NCBI RefSeq assembly: GCF_900102085.1
Contig: NZ_FMVM01000028.1
Span: forward strand, 1 to 56,388
DNA from: Paenibacillus polysaccharolyticus
GTDB lineage: Bacteria > Bacillota > Bacilli > Paenibacillales > Paenibacillaceae
Direction: 5' to 3'
DNA: 56,388 bases
Position numbers and translations under genes: made by a program. A model generated the notes under the pieces. That model was not told where the DNA came from. It saw only the letters and a program-made list of their open reading frames with translations, and did not search any database. Below, piece by piece: positions 44,238-53,407 of the stretch (the first letter of the stretch is position 1; every line of letters begins with the position of its first letter).

Positions 44238-45782
44238 ATGACAGCTCCAAAACCTGTAGCACTGATCATTATGGATGGCTTCGGTCTGCGTAACACGGTG
44301 GAAGGCAATGCGGTAGCGCAAGCCAAAAAACCGAACTATGACCGTTTCATGAGCCAGTTCCCACACACAACTTTGACTGCATGCGGTGAGGCTGTAGGTT
44401 TGCCGGAAGGACAAATGGGGAACTCCGAGGTAGGTCACCTGAACATTGGTGCCGGCCGGATCGTATATCAGGATTTGACCCGTATCTCCAAATCGATTCG
44501 TGACGGCGAGTTCTATGACAATGAAACACTTGTCAAAGCGGTGCGCGAAGCGAAACAGAACGGTAAAAAGCTTCATCTCTACGGCTTGTTGTCCGATGGT
44601 GGCGTACATAGTCACATCGACCACTTGTTCGCGATGCTGGATCTGGCTAAAAAAGAAGAAATGAATGAAGTATATATTCATGCCTTCCTGGATGGCCGTG
44701 ATGTTATGCCGGACAGTGGTAAAGACTTCATGCAGAATCTGATCGCTAAGATTGATGAAGTGGGTGTAGGTAAAATCGCAACGGTTCAAGGCCGCTACTA
44801 CGCTATGGACCGTGACAAACGCTGGGAGCGTGTGGAGAAATCTTACCGCGCCATCGTTTACGGTGATGGACCGAAATACACTGATCCACTCAAAGCGGTT
44901 GAAGAATCGTATGAGAAATCCGTATTTGACGAGTTCGTTGAACCAACGGTTATCGTTCAAGCGGATGGTGAGCCGGTAGGTCTGGTAGAGAGTGGCGATT
45001 CCGTCATCTTCCTTAACTTCCGTCCCGACCGTGCAATCCAGTTGTCGCAAGTATTCACGAACTCCGATTTCCGCGGTTTCGATCGTGGGCCGAAGTTCCC
45101 TGTAGGCTTGCACTTTGTGTGCCTGACGTTGTTCAGCGAAACAGTTGAAGGTTATGTGGCTTACTCGCCTAAAAACCTCGACAATACGCTGGGTGAAGTG
45201 CTGGTACAGAATAACAAAAAACAACTGCGTATTGCAGAAACGGAGAAGTACCCGCACGTAACCTTCTTCTTCAGCGGCGGCCGTGATGTAGAGCTTCCAG
45301 GCGAAACTCGCGTGCTGATTAACTCACCTAAGGTGGCAACGTATGACCTGCAACCGGAGATGAGCGCTTATGAAGTAGCCGATGCAGCAGTCCGTGAGAT
45401 TGAAGCGGATAAACACGATGCGATTATCTTGAACTTTGCTAACCCTGACATGGTTGGACACTCCGGTATGCTGGAGCCTACGATCAAAGCGGTTGAAGTG
45501 ACGGATGAGTGCATGGGTCGCGTTGTAGACGCGGTACTTGCCAAAGGCGGCGTGGTGCTGATCACTGCGGATCATGGTAATGCGGATATGGTGTTTGATG
45601 AGCAAGGACGTCCGTTCACAGCTCATACAACGAACCCGGTTCCATTTATCGTGACTGATCCAAATGTAACATTGCGTGAAGGCGGAATTTTGGCCGATAT
45701 CGCGCCAACCATTCTTGACCTGATGCAATTGCCACAACCGGAAGAGATGACGGGAACATCCGTTATTGCTACCCGTAAGTAA
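44238..45782 (+). CDS. gpmI: 2,3-bisphosphoglycerate-independent phosphoglycerate mutase
   Basis: A 514-residue manganese-dependent mutase of the alkaline-phosphatase superfamily. N-terminal LIIMDGFGLRN binds metal, and the phosphoserine site is in MGNSEVGHLN (about Ser63). C-terminal ITADHGNADMV and metal site NFANPDMVGHSG are present. It starts one base after the tpiA stop region, behind GAGGGGGCGAAG. Called pgm in B. subtilis. Confidence 0.97.
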   Translation: MTAPKPVALIIMDGFGLRNTVEGNAVAQAKKPNYDRFMSQFPHTTLTACGEAVGLPEGQMGNSEVGHLNIGAGRIVYQDLTRISKSIRDGEFYDNETLVKAVREAKQNGKKLHLYGLLSDGGVHSHIDHLFAMLDLAKKEEMNEVYIHAFLDGRDVMPDSGKDFMQNLIAKIDEVGVGKIATVQGRYYAMDRDKRWERVEKSYRAIVYGDGPKYTDPLKAVEESYEKSVFDEFVEPTVIVQADGEPVGLVESGDSVIFLNFRPDRAIQLSQVFTNSDFRGFDRGPKFPVGLHFVCLTLFSETVEGYVAYSPKNLDNTLGEVLVQNNKKQLRIAETEKYPHVTFFFSGGRDVELPGETRVLINSPKVATYDLQPEMSAYEVADAAVREIEADKHDAIILNFANPDMVGHSGMLEPTIKAVEVTDECMGRVVDAVLAKGGVVLITADHGNADMVFDEQGRPFTAHTTNPVPFIVTDPNVTLREGGILADIAPTILDLMQLPQPEEMTGTSVIATRK

Positions 45783-45839
45783 GTTGCACAGCCAACATAT
45801 ATGAAATTGGGAAGTTTGGCGTTTGCCCCTGAACGGAGG

Positions 45840-45954
45840 CAGCAGAAATGGTCTGAAGAAGCGTGAGCGTTCGCCTTTATCACTAGGATTCCAATTTATG
45901 AGAATAAGTTCAAAGGAATCCGGGGATAACAGCGATCGGAAGACGATTCTGCTG
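45840..45954 (+). repeat. Long imperfect inverted repeat between gpmI and eno
   Basis: Arms CAGCAGAA (45840-45847) and TTCTGCTG (45947-45954) enclose TTATC/GATAA and a core GGATTCC (45886-45892)/GGAATCC (45915-45921). Total span is 115 bases, with mismatches. It resembles dispersed hairpin repeats I recall from Paenibacillus genomes, but this was not checked. It separates gpmI from eno by 244 bases in an otherwise tight operon. Confidence 0.6.
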
Positions 45955-46026
45955 ATGTAGTGGCTAAGGGGAAACACAAGTGGTCCTAATTTTTAATAAA
46001 TCCAAAATTAAAGGAGATTATCACTC

Positions 46027-47313
46027 ATGACTATTATTTCTGACGTGTACGCTCGCGAAGTCCTCGACTCCCGCGGTAACCCTACAGTTGAAGTTGAAGT
46101 ATACCTGGAGTCCGGCGCAATCGGACGCGCAATCGTTCCATCTGGTGCATCCACTGGTGCCCACGAAGCAGTTGAGCTTCGCGATGGTGACAAATCCCGT
46201 TACCTCGGTAAAGGCGTTCTGCAAGCTGTTAAAAACGTAAATGAAATCATCGCTCCAGAAGTAATCGGTATGGATGCTTTGGATCAACTGGGTATCGACA
46301 GATTGATGATCGCTTTGGATGGTACGCCAAACAAAGGTAAATTGGGCGCAAACGCAATCCTGGCTGTATCCATGGCTGTAGCTCGCGCTGCTGCTGATGC
46401 TCTGGAATTGCCACTGTATGTTTACCTGGGCGGATTCAACGCGAAAGCATTGCCAGTACCAATGATGAACATCATCAACGGTGGTGAGCACGCTGACAAC
46501 AACATCGACGTACAAGAGTTCATGGTATTGCCAGTTGGCGCACCTAGCTTCAAAGAAGCTCTTCGCGTAGGCGCAGAAATCTTCCACAACCTGAAATCCG
46601 TACTGAGCTCCAAAGGCTTGAACACAGCTGTAGGTGATGAAGGTGGTTTCGCACCAAACCTGGGTTCTAACGAAGAAGCAATCACTACAATTATCGAAGC
46701 AATCGAAAAAGCTGGTTACAAACCAGGTGTTGACGTATTCTTGGGTATGGACGTTGCTTCCACTGAGTTCTACAAAGATGGTAAATACACTTTGGCTGGT
46801 GAAGGTAAATCTTACACTTCCGCTGAGTATGTTGACCTTCTGGCTTCTTGGGTTGAGAAGTACCCAATCATCACGATTGAAGACGGTATGTCCGAAGATG
46901 ACTGGGATGGTTGGAAATTGCTCACTGAAAAATTGGGTGACAAAGTACAACTCGTTGGTGACGACTTGTTCGTAACGAACACTGAGCGTCTTGCTAGAGG
47001 TATTGAGCAAGGTATCGGTAACTCCATCCTGATCAAAGTAAACCAAATCGGTACCCTGACTGAAACATTCGATGCAATCGAAATGGCTAAACGTGCAGGA
47101 TACACAGCTGTAATCTCCCACCGTTCCGGTGAGTCCGAAGACAGCACAATCGCTGACATCGCTGTTGCAACAAACGCGGGTCAAATCAAAACGGGTGCTC
47201 CTTCCCGTACAGACCGTATCGCAAAATACAACCAATTGCTTCGCATTGAAGATCAATTGGATGAGCTTGCTCAATACAATGGTCTTAAAGGATTCTACAA
47301 CCTCAAAAAATAA
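46027..47313 (+). CDS. eno: Enolase
   Basis: A 428-residue enzyme converting 2-phosphoglycerate to phosphoenolpyruvate. It has EVLDSRGNPTVEVEV, SGASTGAHEA, the metal and substrate segments VGDEGGFAPNL and TIEDGMSEDDW, and SHRSGESEDS. The codon use is highly biased. RBS AAAGGAGAT. Last gene of the glycolytic operon. Confidence 0.98.
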   Translation: MTIISDVYAREVLDSRGNPTVEVEVYLESGAIGRAIVPSGASTGAHEAVELRDGDKSRYLGKGVLQAVKNVNEIIAPEVIGMDALDQLGIDRLMIALDGTPNKGKLGANAILAVSMAVARAAADALELPLYVYLGGFNAKALPVPMMNIINGGEHADNNIDVQEFMVLPVGAPSFKEALRVGAEIFHNLKSVLSSKGLNTAVGDEGGFAPNLGSNEEAITTIIEAIEKAGYKPGVDVFLGMDVASTEFYKDGKYTLAGEGKSYTSAEYVDLLASWVEKYPIITIEDGMSEDDWDGWKLLTEKLGDKVQLVGDDLFVTNTERLARGIEQGIGNSILIKVNQIGTLTETFDAIEMAKRAGYTAVISHRSGESEDSTIADIAVATNAGQIKTGAPSRTDRIAKYNQLLRIEDQLDELAQYNGLKGFYNLKK

Positions 47314-47334
47314 GCTGTGTACACAGCTTTTCGG

Positions 47335-47363
47335 GCAAGCCGGGTAACCGGCTTGTCTTTTTT
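47335..47363 (+). terminator. Terminator of the glycolytic operon
   Basis: GCAAGCCGG pairs with CCGGCTTG round GTAA, followed by TCTTTTTT. Confidence 0.9.
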
Positions 47364-47461
47364 ATGATTATATATGGTGCTGTAGAGTGTGGATGTAGTA
47401 GCTACATGAATACTTGGTGTCCAATTTTGAAATTTAAGGGAAATAGGGTGTGGTGTACTAC

Positions 47462-47490
47462 TTGTTTCACGCCTATAGCTATGCTACAAT
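47462..47490 (+). promoter_or_regulatory. Sigma-A promoter of secG
   Basis: TTGTTT (47462-47467), 17-base spacer, TACAAT (47485-47490), about 55 bases before secG. Confidence 0.6.
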
Positions 47491-47547
47491 TAAAGTAAGT
47501 GTTTTTATGGTCAGATGTTATGCCCACATGGGTAGGAGGTGGAAAGA

Positions 47548-47781
47548 ATGGATATTGCTTTGAAATTGCTGCTCGTTGTTTTCTCGATCGGTCTAATCAC
47601 TGTAGTATTGCTGCAGCACGGGAAAAGCGCTGGTTTGGCGGGTGCCATCTCCGGTGGTGCGGAACATCTTTTCGGTAAAACGAAAGCGCGCGGATTGGAT
47701 CTTTTCTTGCAACGTGCAACGGTGGTACTGGGTGCAGGATTTATGATTTTGGCTGTTATTGTTACGATCGTTTCGAAGTAA
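47548..47781 (+). CDS. secG: Protein translocase subunit SecG
   Basis: A 77-residue membrane protein with two transmembrane segments joined by a Gly-rich loop (LQHGKSAGLAGAISGGAEHLFG), the SecG pattern. It is part of the SecYEG channel. AGGAGG at 47534-47539 supports the ATG at 47548. It lies between eno and rnr, as in Bacillus. Confidence 0.93.
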   Translation: MDIALKLLLVVFSIGLITVVLLQHGKSAGLAGAISGGAEHLFGKTKARGLDLFLQRATVVLGAGFMILAVIVTIVSK

Positions 47782-47831
47782 CTAGCAGTCAGCAAGAAAC
47801 CGAATAGCTGAAGCCAATGGCTTAACGGATA

Positions 47832-47866
47832 AACCTTCGTTTCGTGCAGAAACGGAGGTTTTTTAG
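47832..47866 (+). terminator. Terminator of secG
   Basis: AACCTTCGTTTC pairs with GAAACGGAGGTT round GTGCA, followed by TTTT. Confidence 0.9.
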
Positions 47867-48366
47867 TAGAAATTTATTGCTCCAAAGTTTTCCAATTTAT
47901 ATTGCTATATAGGCCATCTAGTCCTTCATGAAATTGAGGGATACTGCATTTTGCTTGTAACTTCTGTTCGATTCCCCCTTACTGTTTTAGAGACCCATTT
48001 CAGGCAGGTATGCCCCGGCGAGATGTAAAATTCCTGTGATTAATACTTCAAACGTATAGATAAGATTTGTGGTGAAACTTATTTTCTAAATGCTAATTTA
48101 AATCAGATCGGGCATATCACATACTGCATAAACTGTTTGAAGGAGCAGACTCAAACGGCTAACTTGGAACGCTAAGAGACCAAGGGTCTTTTTTGGGTAG
48201 CTACGGATGGGCTGGATTGAATTCGTGTATACTAGGGTATGAGATAGTAAGGGCGCGGTAATCATACGCATTTTACTATATGGCATCTGTACGAATAAGG
48301 CACGAATTCCGATACATAAAGAGAAGAGATCAGACTATACTCTTACGTTTCCCGAGGTGAAAACTA
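47867..48366 (+). other. 500-base gap between secG and rnr
   Basis: No coding sequence is visible. A terminator-like hairpin stands inside it at 48175-48194. A weak promoter candidate, TTTAAA-17-CATACT, lies about 50 bases ahead of that hairpin, so a short RNA is possible. RBS GAGGTGAAAAC for rnr is at the end. Confidence 0.35.
48175..48194 (+). terminator. Orphan terminator upstream of rnr
   Basis: AGAGACC pairs with GGTCTTTT round AAG, followed by six T. No gene ends in front of it. Confidence 0.6.
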
Positions 48367-51159
48367 ATGATAACCGAACAACAATTGCTTGACTTCATGC
48401 GGGAGACCGCTTATAAACCGATGACTTATCAGGAGTTGGAACAGCACTTTCAGATTGAGGATGCTGCTGATTTCAGAGCCTTTTTGATTATGCTGAATAC
48501 GCTGGAGGAATCCGGTAAAATTTTGCTAACGAGTAACAATCGCTATGGTATGCCGGAGCGTATGAATCTGGTGCGTGGGCGCCTGCAAGCGCATGCGAAG
48601 GGGTTTGCCTTTCTGATTCCAGAAGACCGTGAGCACCCGGACGTATACATCCATGCGAATGATATGAAAAGTGCAATGAATGGTGATATTGTGCTTGTGA
48701 AAGTAACGTCCCAAGGGCCGTCCGGTGGACGTCTGGAGGGTGAAATTGTACGGATTGTGACGCGTGCAATTACACAAGTTGTAGGAGTTTTTCAGAGCCA
48801 CGAAGTGTACGGATTTGTAATTCCGGACGATAAACGGATTAATCGTGATATTTTTATCCCGCGTACGAATTTTGCCGGTGCTGTAGATGGACAGAAAGTT
48901 GTTGCCAAGATTGTCAGTTACCCGGAAGGTCGTGCAGCGGCTGAGGGTGAGATTATCGAGATTTTGGGTCACAAGGATGAGCCGGGCATTGATATTTTAT
49001 CGGTCATCCGCAAACACCAGCTGCCTGAAGCTTTCCCGGATGAAGTGATGCAAGAAGCGGAAAAAGCACCGGACTCCATTACGGATGAAGAGATTATTCA
49101 GCAGGGACGCCGCGACTTGCGTGGTCTGAACATCGTTACGATTGATGGCGAGGATGCGAAAGACCTGGATGATGCGGTTAACGTGGAAAAACTGCCGAAT
49201 GGCAGCTACCGTCTGGGCGTGCATATTGCCGATGTGGGTTACTACGTGCGTGAGAACTCCAAACTGGATCAGGAAGCATATAACCGCGGATGCAGTGTGT
49301 ATCTCGTGGACCGGGTTATTCCGATGCTGCCACAACGTCTGTCGAACGGGATCTGTAGTTTGCATCCACAGGTGGATCGTCTAACGTTGTCTTGTGAGAT
49401 GGAATTTAACGACCAGATGAAGGTTGTGAAACACGACATTTTCACGAGTGTTATCAAAACGAAGGAACGTATGACCTATACTAACGTACGCAAAATTCTT
49501 GAAGGCGAAGAGCCGGAGTTGCTTGAACGTTATAAAGATTTGGTGGATGATTTCCACCTGATGAAAGAGATCGCATTGAAGCTACGTGCGATGCGTATGC
49601 GCCGCGGGGCGGTTGATTTTGATTTTGAAGAATCCAAAATCATTGTCGATGAGAACTGCAAACCGGTGGATATTGTGAAACGGGAGCGTTCCATTGCAGA
49701 ACAAATCATTGAGGAATTCATGCTTGCAGCCAATGAGACCGTAGCGGAGCATTTCCACTGGCTCAAAGTGCCGTTTATCTATCGTGTGCATGAAGACCCA
49801 GATCAGGAAAAACTGCAAAACTTCCTCGCTTTTGCGGCGAATTTTGGACACCAGGTCAAAGGGCGTGGCAATGCCATTCATCCAAGGGCGCTTCAATCAC
49901 TACTGGAGGATATTAACGGTACGAAAGAGCAGACGGTCATCAGCACGATGATGCTACGTTCCATGAAACAAGCGAAGTATGATTCGGAGATGTCTGGCCA
50001 CTTTGGTCTGGCTGCTGAGTTCTACAGTCACTTTACATCACCGATTCGTCGTTATCCCGATCTGGTTATTCACCGGGTCATTCGTGAAGTGATTGAGAAC
50101 AAAGGAGCATTACCGGAGAATCGCCAAGAGTATCTGGCAAGCCGGATGTCGGATATCGCCCAGCAGTCTTCAGAGCGCGAGCGTGTGGCGGTGGAAGCTG
50201 AGCGCGATACGGAGAAAATGAAAAAGGCCGAGTACATGCTTGATAAGGTCGGCGAAGAGTTCGAAGGCATCATCAGCAGCGTAACCAGCTTCGGTATGTT
50301 TATTGAGCTGGAGAACACGGTAGAAGGTCTGATTCGACTTAGCGCGCTGACAGATGACTATTACCATTTTGATGATCAGCATATGGCCTTGATTGGTGAA
50401 CGCACATCCAAAGTATTCCGCATTGGCGACGAAGTCAAAATTCGCGTAGCACGTGTGAGTATGGAAGAGTACACGATTGATTTTGAAATGGTCGATATGA
50501 AACCTCGCCGTGAACGGGATGGCGGTTTTGACCGTGGTGGACGCGGTGGTAAAGGCGGTCGTCCTGGTAGCGGCGGCGGCCGAGGCGGAGCCAAAGGTGG
50601 TTTTGGTGGAGGCCGTGGCGGTAAAGGCGGCGGTGCTGGTGCAGGCGGTAAACGTGATCGCGGTGGCAGATCGGCAGAAGAGAGCAGTAAAGGTGCCCGC
50701 GGTGGAGCGGCAAATGCCGGAGCAAGCGCAGGCTCATCAGCAGGTGGGTTTGCTGGTAAAGGCAGCGGCAGACCGAAAGGTGAACGTCGTGCGAGTGATG
50801 CAGGCGCTTCGGGTAGTCGTGGTAAAGGTGCGGTAAGCTTTGGTTTTGGTTCGGGTAAAGGCGGATATAGCTCTGCCCCGGCTGGTCAGGATAGTGGATC
50901 AGGTGAACGTAGCCAAGGAAGTAGCCTCAATGGTAGCGGCCGTGGAGAAGGAAGCTTCAAATCCGGTAAGGGCGGTAGCGGTAAAGGTGGCAAAGGAGGA
51001 GGTAAACGTAAGAACACCTCACCTAGCGGTATTTTTATCGGTGAAAATGCTACACCGGGCGGCGCGCAAGAAGGCGGAGCACCTCGCCGTAAACGTAAGA
51101 AAAACAAAGGCGGGGCCGGGAATGGGACAGCCGCTTTTGTTCGGAAGAAAAAGAAGTAA
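48367..51159 (+). CDS. rnr: Ribonuclease R with long Gly-rich tail
   Basis: A 930-residue 3'-5' exoribonuclease. N-terminal winged helix (about 1-60), cold-shock domains, RNB catalytic domain (about 245-590, active-site acids in GEDAKDLDDAVNV), and an S1 domain (about 630-712). The tail (714-930, ~217 residues) is extremely rich in Gly, with Arg, Lys and Ser: many RGG and KGG repeats. B. subtilis RNase R is ~780 residues and lacks such a tail. RNase R degrades structured RNA and works with SmpB-tmRNA in non-stop mRNA decay, matching its neighbours. Confidence 0.97.
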   Translation: MITEQQLLDFMRETAYKPMTYQELEQHFQIEDAADFRAFLIMLNTLEESGKILLTSNNRYGMPERMNLVRGRLQAHAKGFAFLIPEDREHPDVYIHANDMKSAMNGDIVLVKVTSQGPSGGRLEGEIVRIVTRAITQVVGVFQSHEVYGFVIPDDKRINRDIFIPRTNFAGAVDGQKVVAKIVSYPEGRAAAEGEIIEILGHKDEPGIDILSVIRKHQLPEAFPDEVMQEAEKAPDSITDEEIIQQGRRDLRGLNIVTIDGEDAKDLDDAVNVEKLPNGSYRLGVHIADVGYYVRENSKLDQEAYNRGCSVYLVDRVIPMLPQRLSNGICSLHPQVDRLTLSCEMEFNDQMKVVKHDIFTSVIKTKERMTYTNVRKILEGEEPELLERYKDLVDDFHLMKEIALKLRAMRMRRGAVDFDFEESKIIVDENCKPVDIVKRERSIAEQIIEEFMLAANETVAEHFHWLKVPFIYRVHEDPDQEKLQNFLAFAANFGHQVKGRGNAIHPRALQSLLEDINGTKEQTVISTMMLRSMKQAKYDSEMSGHFGLAAEFYSHFTSPIRRYPDLVIHRVIREVIENKGALPENRQEYLASRMSDIAQQSSERERVAVEAERDTEKMKKAEYMLDKVGEEFEGIISSVTSFGMFIELENTVEGLIRLSALTDDYYHFDDQHMALIGERTSKVFRIGDEVKIRVARVSMEEYTIDFEMVDMKPRRERDGGFDRGGRGGKGGRPGSGGGRGGAKGGFGGGRGGKGGGAGAGGKRDRGGRSAEESSKGARGGAANAGASAGSSAGGFAGKGSGRPKGERRASDAGASGSRGKGAVSFGFGSGKGGYSSAPAGQDSGSGERSQGSSLNGSGRGEGSFKSGKGGSGKGGKGGGKRKNTSPSGIFIGENATPGGAQEGGAPRRKRKKNKGGAGNGTAAFVRKKKK

Positions 51160-51170
51160 GTGAGAAGCCA

Positions 51171-51204
51171 GAAAGGGGCGGCGCAGGCCGCCTCTTTCTT
51201 GATT
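51171..51204 (+). terminator. Terminator of rnr
   Basis: GAAAGGGGCGGC pairs with GCCGCCTCTTTC round GCAG, followed by TTGATTTT. Confidence 0.8.
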
Positions 51205-51316
51205 TTAACAGCTGTCCTTGCTACAATTAAGGTCTGGCACAGGTTTTTTGGTGCAACATGGATGCTATGCTGGTACAGCATGGTACGGGTTTATTTTACG
51301 AAGAAGGAGTGAGGAC

Positions 51317-51799
51317 ATGGGCAAGAATGATGGGCAGAACAAAGTGCTTGCACAGAACAAAAAGGCTTCCCATGACTACTTCATTGAAGATACGTATGAA
51401 GCGGGCATGGTGCTAACCGGCACAGAAATCAAGTCGATCCGTAACGGTCGTGCGAACATTGGAGACTCATTTGCTACGATTCGTAACGGTGAGATTCATA
51501 TTCACAATATGCATATTAGTCCTTTTGAACAAGGCAATCGGCATAATCCGCTTGATCCAACACGCACACGTAAATTGTTAATGCATAAGGTGCAAATTCA
51601 TAAATTGCTTGGATTATCCAAGCAGGATGGATACAGCATCGTGCCATTGAAAATTTACATTCGTAATGGCTACGCGAAGCTGCTACTTGGCTTGGGTAAA
51701 GGTAAGAAGCAATATGATAAACGTGACACTGCCGCGAAACGGGATGCTCAACGTGATATCCAACGTGCACTGCGCGAGAAGCAGAAGGTTGCGCGTTAA
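51317..51799 (+). CDS. smpB: SsrA-binding protein SmpB
   Basis: A 160-residue small basic protein that binds tmRNA and fills the A site of stalled ribosomes. The core HDYFIEDTYEAGMVLTGTE and RNGRANIGDSF and the basic tail (KKQYDKRDTAAKRD) are diagnostic. RBS GAAGGAGTGAGG sets the start at 51317; an ORF start 99 bases earlier is not supported. Confidence 0.97.
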   Translation: MGKNDGQNKVLAQNKKASHDYFIEDTYEAGMVLTGTEIKSIRNGRANIGDSFATIRNGEIHIHNMHISPFEQGNRHNPLDPTRTRKLLMHKVQIHKLLGLSKQDGYSIVPLKIYIRNGYAKLLLGLGKGKKQYDKRDTAAKRDAQRDIQRALREKQKVAR

Positions 51800-51968
51800 A
51801 AGAGAACGACGTTTCGCCAATGTTTATTCGCGTCGAGAAACTCGGAATCGATGGAGCCTCGCAGTTTGCCTATGTATGGGTGAGTGTGAGGCTTTTCATT
51901 TTGTAGATTGCGTAAATTTGTGCACCGGTGGGTAAATTAATTAAACCAACGGTTGTAGCTGGGTAAAC

Positions 51969-51997
51969 TTTACTTCCGATGAGTCACGCGGTATAAT
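51969..51997 (+). promoter_or_regulatory. Candidate ssrA promoter 1
   Basis: TTTACT (51969-51974), 17-base spacer, TATAAT (51992-51997). Confidence 0.55.
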
Positions 51998-52114
51998 ATG
52001 TAGACGATTGAGCCTGATGGCATGGTTAGTTGGCTAGTTTGGATAACCTTTCATCTGCGCTCAGTAGACTGGATTGCTTTCCAGCAATCTGCACTATATC
52101 GGTGATTCGGGCTG

Positions 52115-52123
52115 TGATATGAT
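52115..52123 (+). promoter_or_regulatory. Candidate ssrA promoter 2 (extended -10)
   Basis: TGATATGAT forms a TGn-TATGAT extended -10 about 120 bases before the tmRNA 5' end; no good -35. Confidence 0.45.
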
Positions 52124-52187
52124 TATTCATGTAGCAGACAGGAATGCCGAGTATGTAAGAAACATCTTTTCACCTTGGAGGGATTAG

Positions 52188-52244
52188 ATGTGCAGCACCT
52201 TTGCTCCGTATTCACGGATTAATCCTGGAGCCCTTCTTCATTGA
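52188..52244 (+). other. Short ORF (18 residues) ending at the tmRNA 5' end
   Basis: TTGGAGGGATTAG followed by ATG, then MCSTFAPYSRINPGALLH and TGA. The TGA ends at 52244, one base before the first tmRNA base. A good Shine-Dalgarno site makes translation possible. It could be a leader ORF or chance. Confidence 0.3.
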
Positions 52245-52606
52245 GGGGGCGTTTATGGATTCGACGGGGATAGTTCGAGCATGGGTAGCGGGTAGTGGGG
52301 ACGCGTCCGCTTCATCAACGCTAAAGCCTATTAAACGGCAAACAACAAACAAACTACGCTTTCGCAGCCTAAGAAACTGTGTGCGTGCTTCTACCCTGCA
52401 TCGCCCATGTGACAGGACTAGGGGCTAACAAGTAGTGGGATACGCTGTCACATCTCCGCCTGGGGTGTGCTGAAGAAGACAATCAGGCTGACCCAACGTA
52501 TAGCCGGTTACGGGGCGATACTCGGGTGACATCAAAACTGTGACTACACCCGTAGAAGCTTATGTGTCGTTATCTTCGGACAGGGGTTCGACTCCCCTCG
52601 CCTCCA
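52245..52606 (+). ncRNA. ssrA: Transfer-messenger RNA (tmRNA)
   Basis: The 5' end GGGGGCGTTTATGGATTCGACGGGG and 3' end GTTCGACTCCCCTCGCCTCCA form the tRNA-like acceptor (GGGGGCG with CGCCTCC). The tag frame starts with a Gly codon and reads GKQQTNYAFAA then TAA (52337-52372). CCA is not encoded (TTA follows base 52606). It rescues stalled ribosomes with SmpB, and the tagged product goes to ClpXP; clpP is in this window. Confidence 0.96.
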
Positions 52607-52621
52607 TTAGTAGTAACAGCA

Positions 52622-52647
52622 ACGGCCACCATTTGGTGGCCGTTTTT
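52622..52647 (+). terminator. Terminator of ssrA
   Basis: ACGGCCACC pairs with GGTGGCCGT round ATTT, followed by five T. Confidence 0.92.
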
Positions 52648-53407
52648 GCTATGTCTTTAACCAATGTGTGCGTGAAACGCACGAAAAAATATTGCTATGT
52701 ACATCCCGTCATAATTGGACTCCCTAGGAATCACCGCGGCCTTTATTGGACACGAATTTGGTTATCCCCATTCACTTCGTACTATCTCGAAAATGATACA
52801 TTGCCAAGGGTTAGCTGGACAGAATATAGAGATTTCCGTGATTGATTTCTTTTAACTCTAGACAACCCCCAATCTTATTAGAATGTTTTAACAACGTTGC
52901 CCTCGATTTCTCCATCTACAAGCCTATATCAAGAGGAGATGACTTTACAATGCTACTTTGGTTTTTGCCGAGGATCTTTCGTGAGCGAACTGGTGCAACT
53001 GGCGAATGATGCATTTTCAGGGTTGAAAAGACACCCTATTCGTAAGTTTGATTGAAGTTTTCAACGAGTCTTAATATTTGATTTAGAATTAGAAGCATTT
53101 CCTTATGCGTGGTTTATGTGTTATTAATCTCATATCCTGCCTGTCTTATTGATTGTTTCTCACTTATAAATGATTTTATTGATTCATTTACCGTTTTTTA
53201 GATTTTTAATCTTCAACTTATATAGATAAGCTGAATTCAGAAGAAACGAAGAGCCAATCAGCAGTTAAGGAGTACAAATAAAAAAAACTTCCTTTTAACA
53301 GATATATAAAGGTGAAAAAAGACGCTTTGCCTGAATAGAGATTCGTGGTTAGGAGGATTTAATACTAGGCTTACAGGATTGAATATTTTCCTTTACATTG
53401 CACTATA
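52648..53407. other. Non-coding, AT-rich region behind ssrA
   Basis: 760 bases with no recognisable gene. One frame is open to 52845, but it runs in from the tmRNA and has no ribosome site. A 38-residue frame is at 52939-53055. The right part is very AT-rich. This is where an integrated element would begin, if the ssrA 3' end was its attachment site; no integrase or second attachment copy is in view. Confidence 0.4.
52939..53055 (+). other. Short ORF, 38 residues, unknown
   Basis: ATG directly after AAGAGGAG encodes a short peptide starting MTLQCYFGFCRG and ending KRHPIRKFD. The ribosome site is closer than normal. It may be a remnant of a longer gene. Function not recognised. Confidence 0.25.

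Larger units (their letters stand above)
51800..52244 (+). other. Region between smpB and tmRNA
   Basis: 445 bases without a protein gene. It contains two possible ssrA promoters, a small hairpin GATTGCT (52072-52078)/AGCAATC (52083-52089), and a short ORF ending at the tmRNA 5' end (52188-52244). Confidence 0.5.

Noticed and set aside
48150..48194. T-box-like string AACTTGGAACGCTA before a terminator upstream of rnr
   Set aside because: Only partial match to AGGGTGGNACCGCG, and rnr is not an amino-acid gene.
52540..52845. 101-residue ORF across the end of ssrA
   Set aside because: Starts inside tmRNA and crosses its terminator; no ribosome site or recognisable domain.
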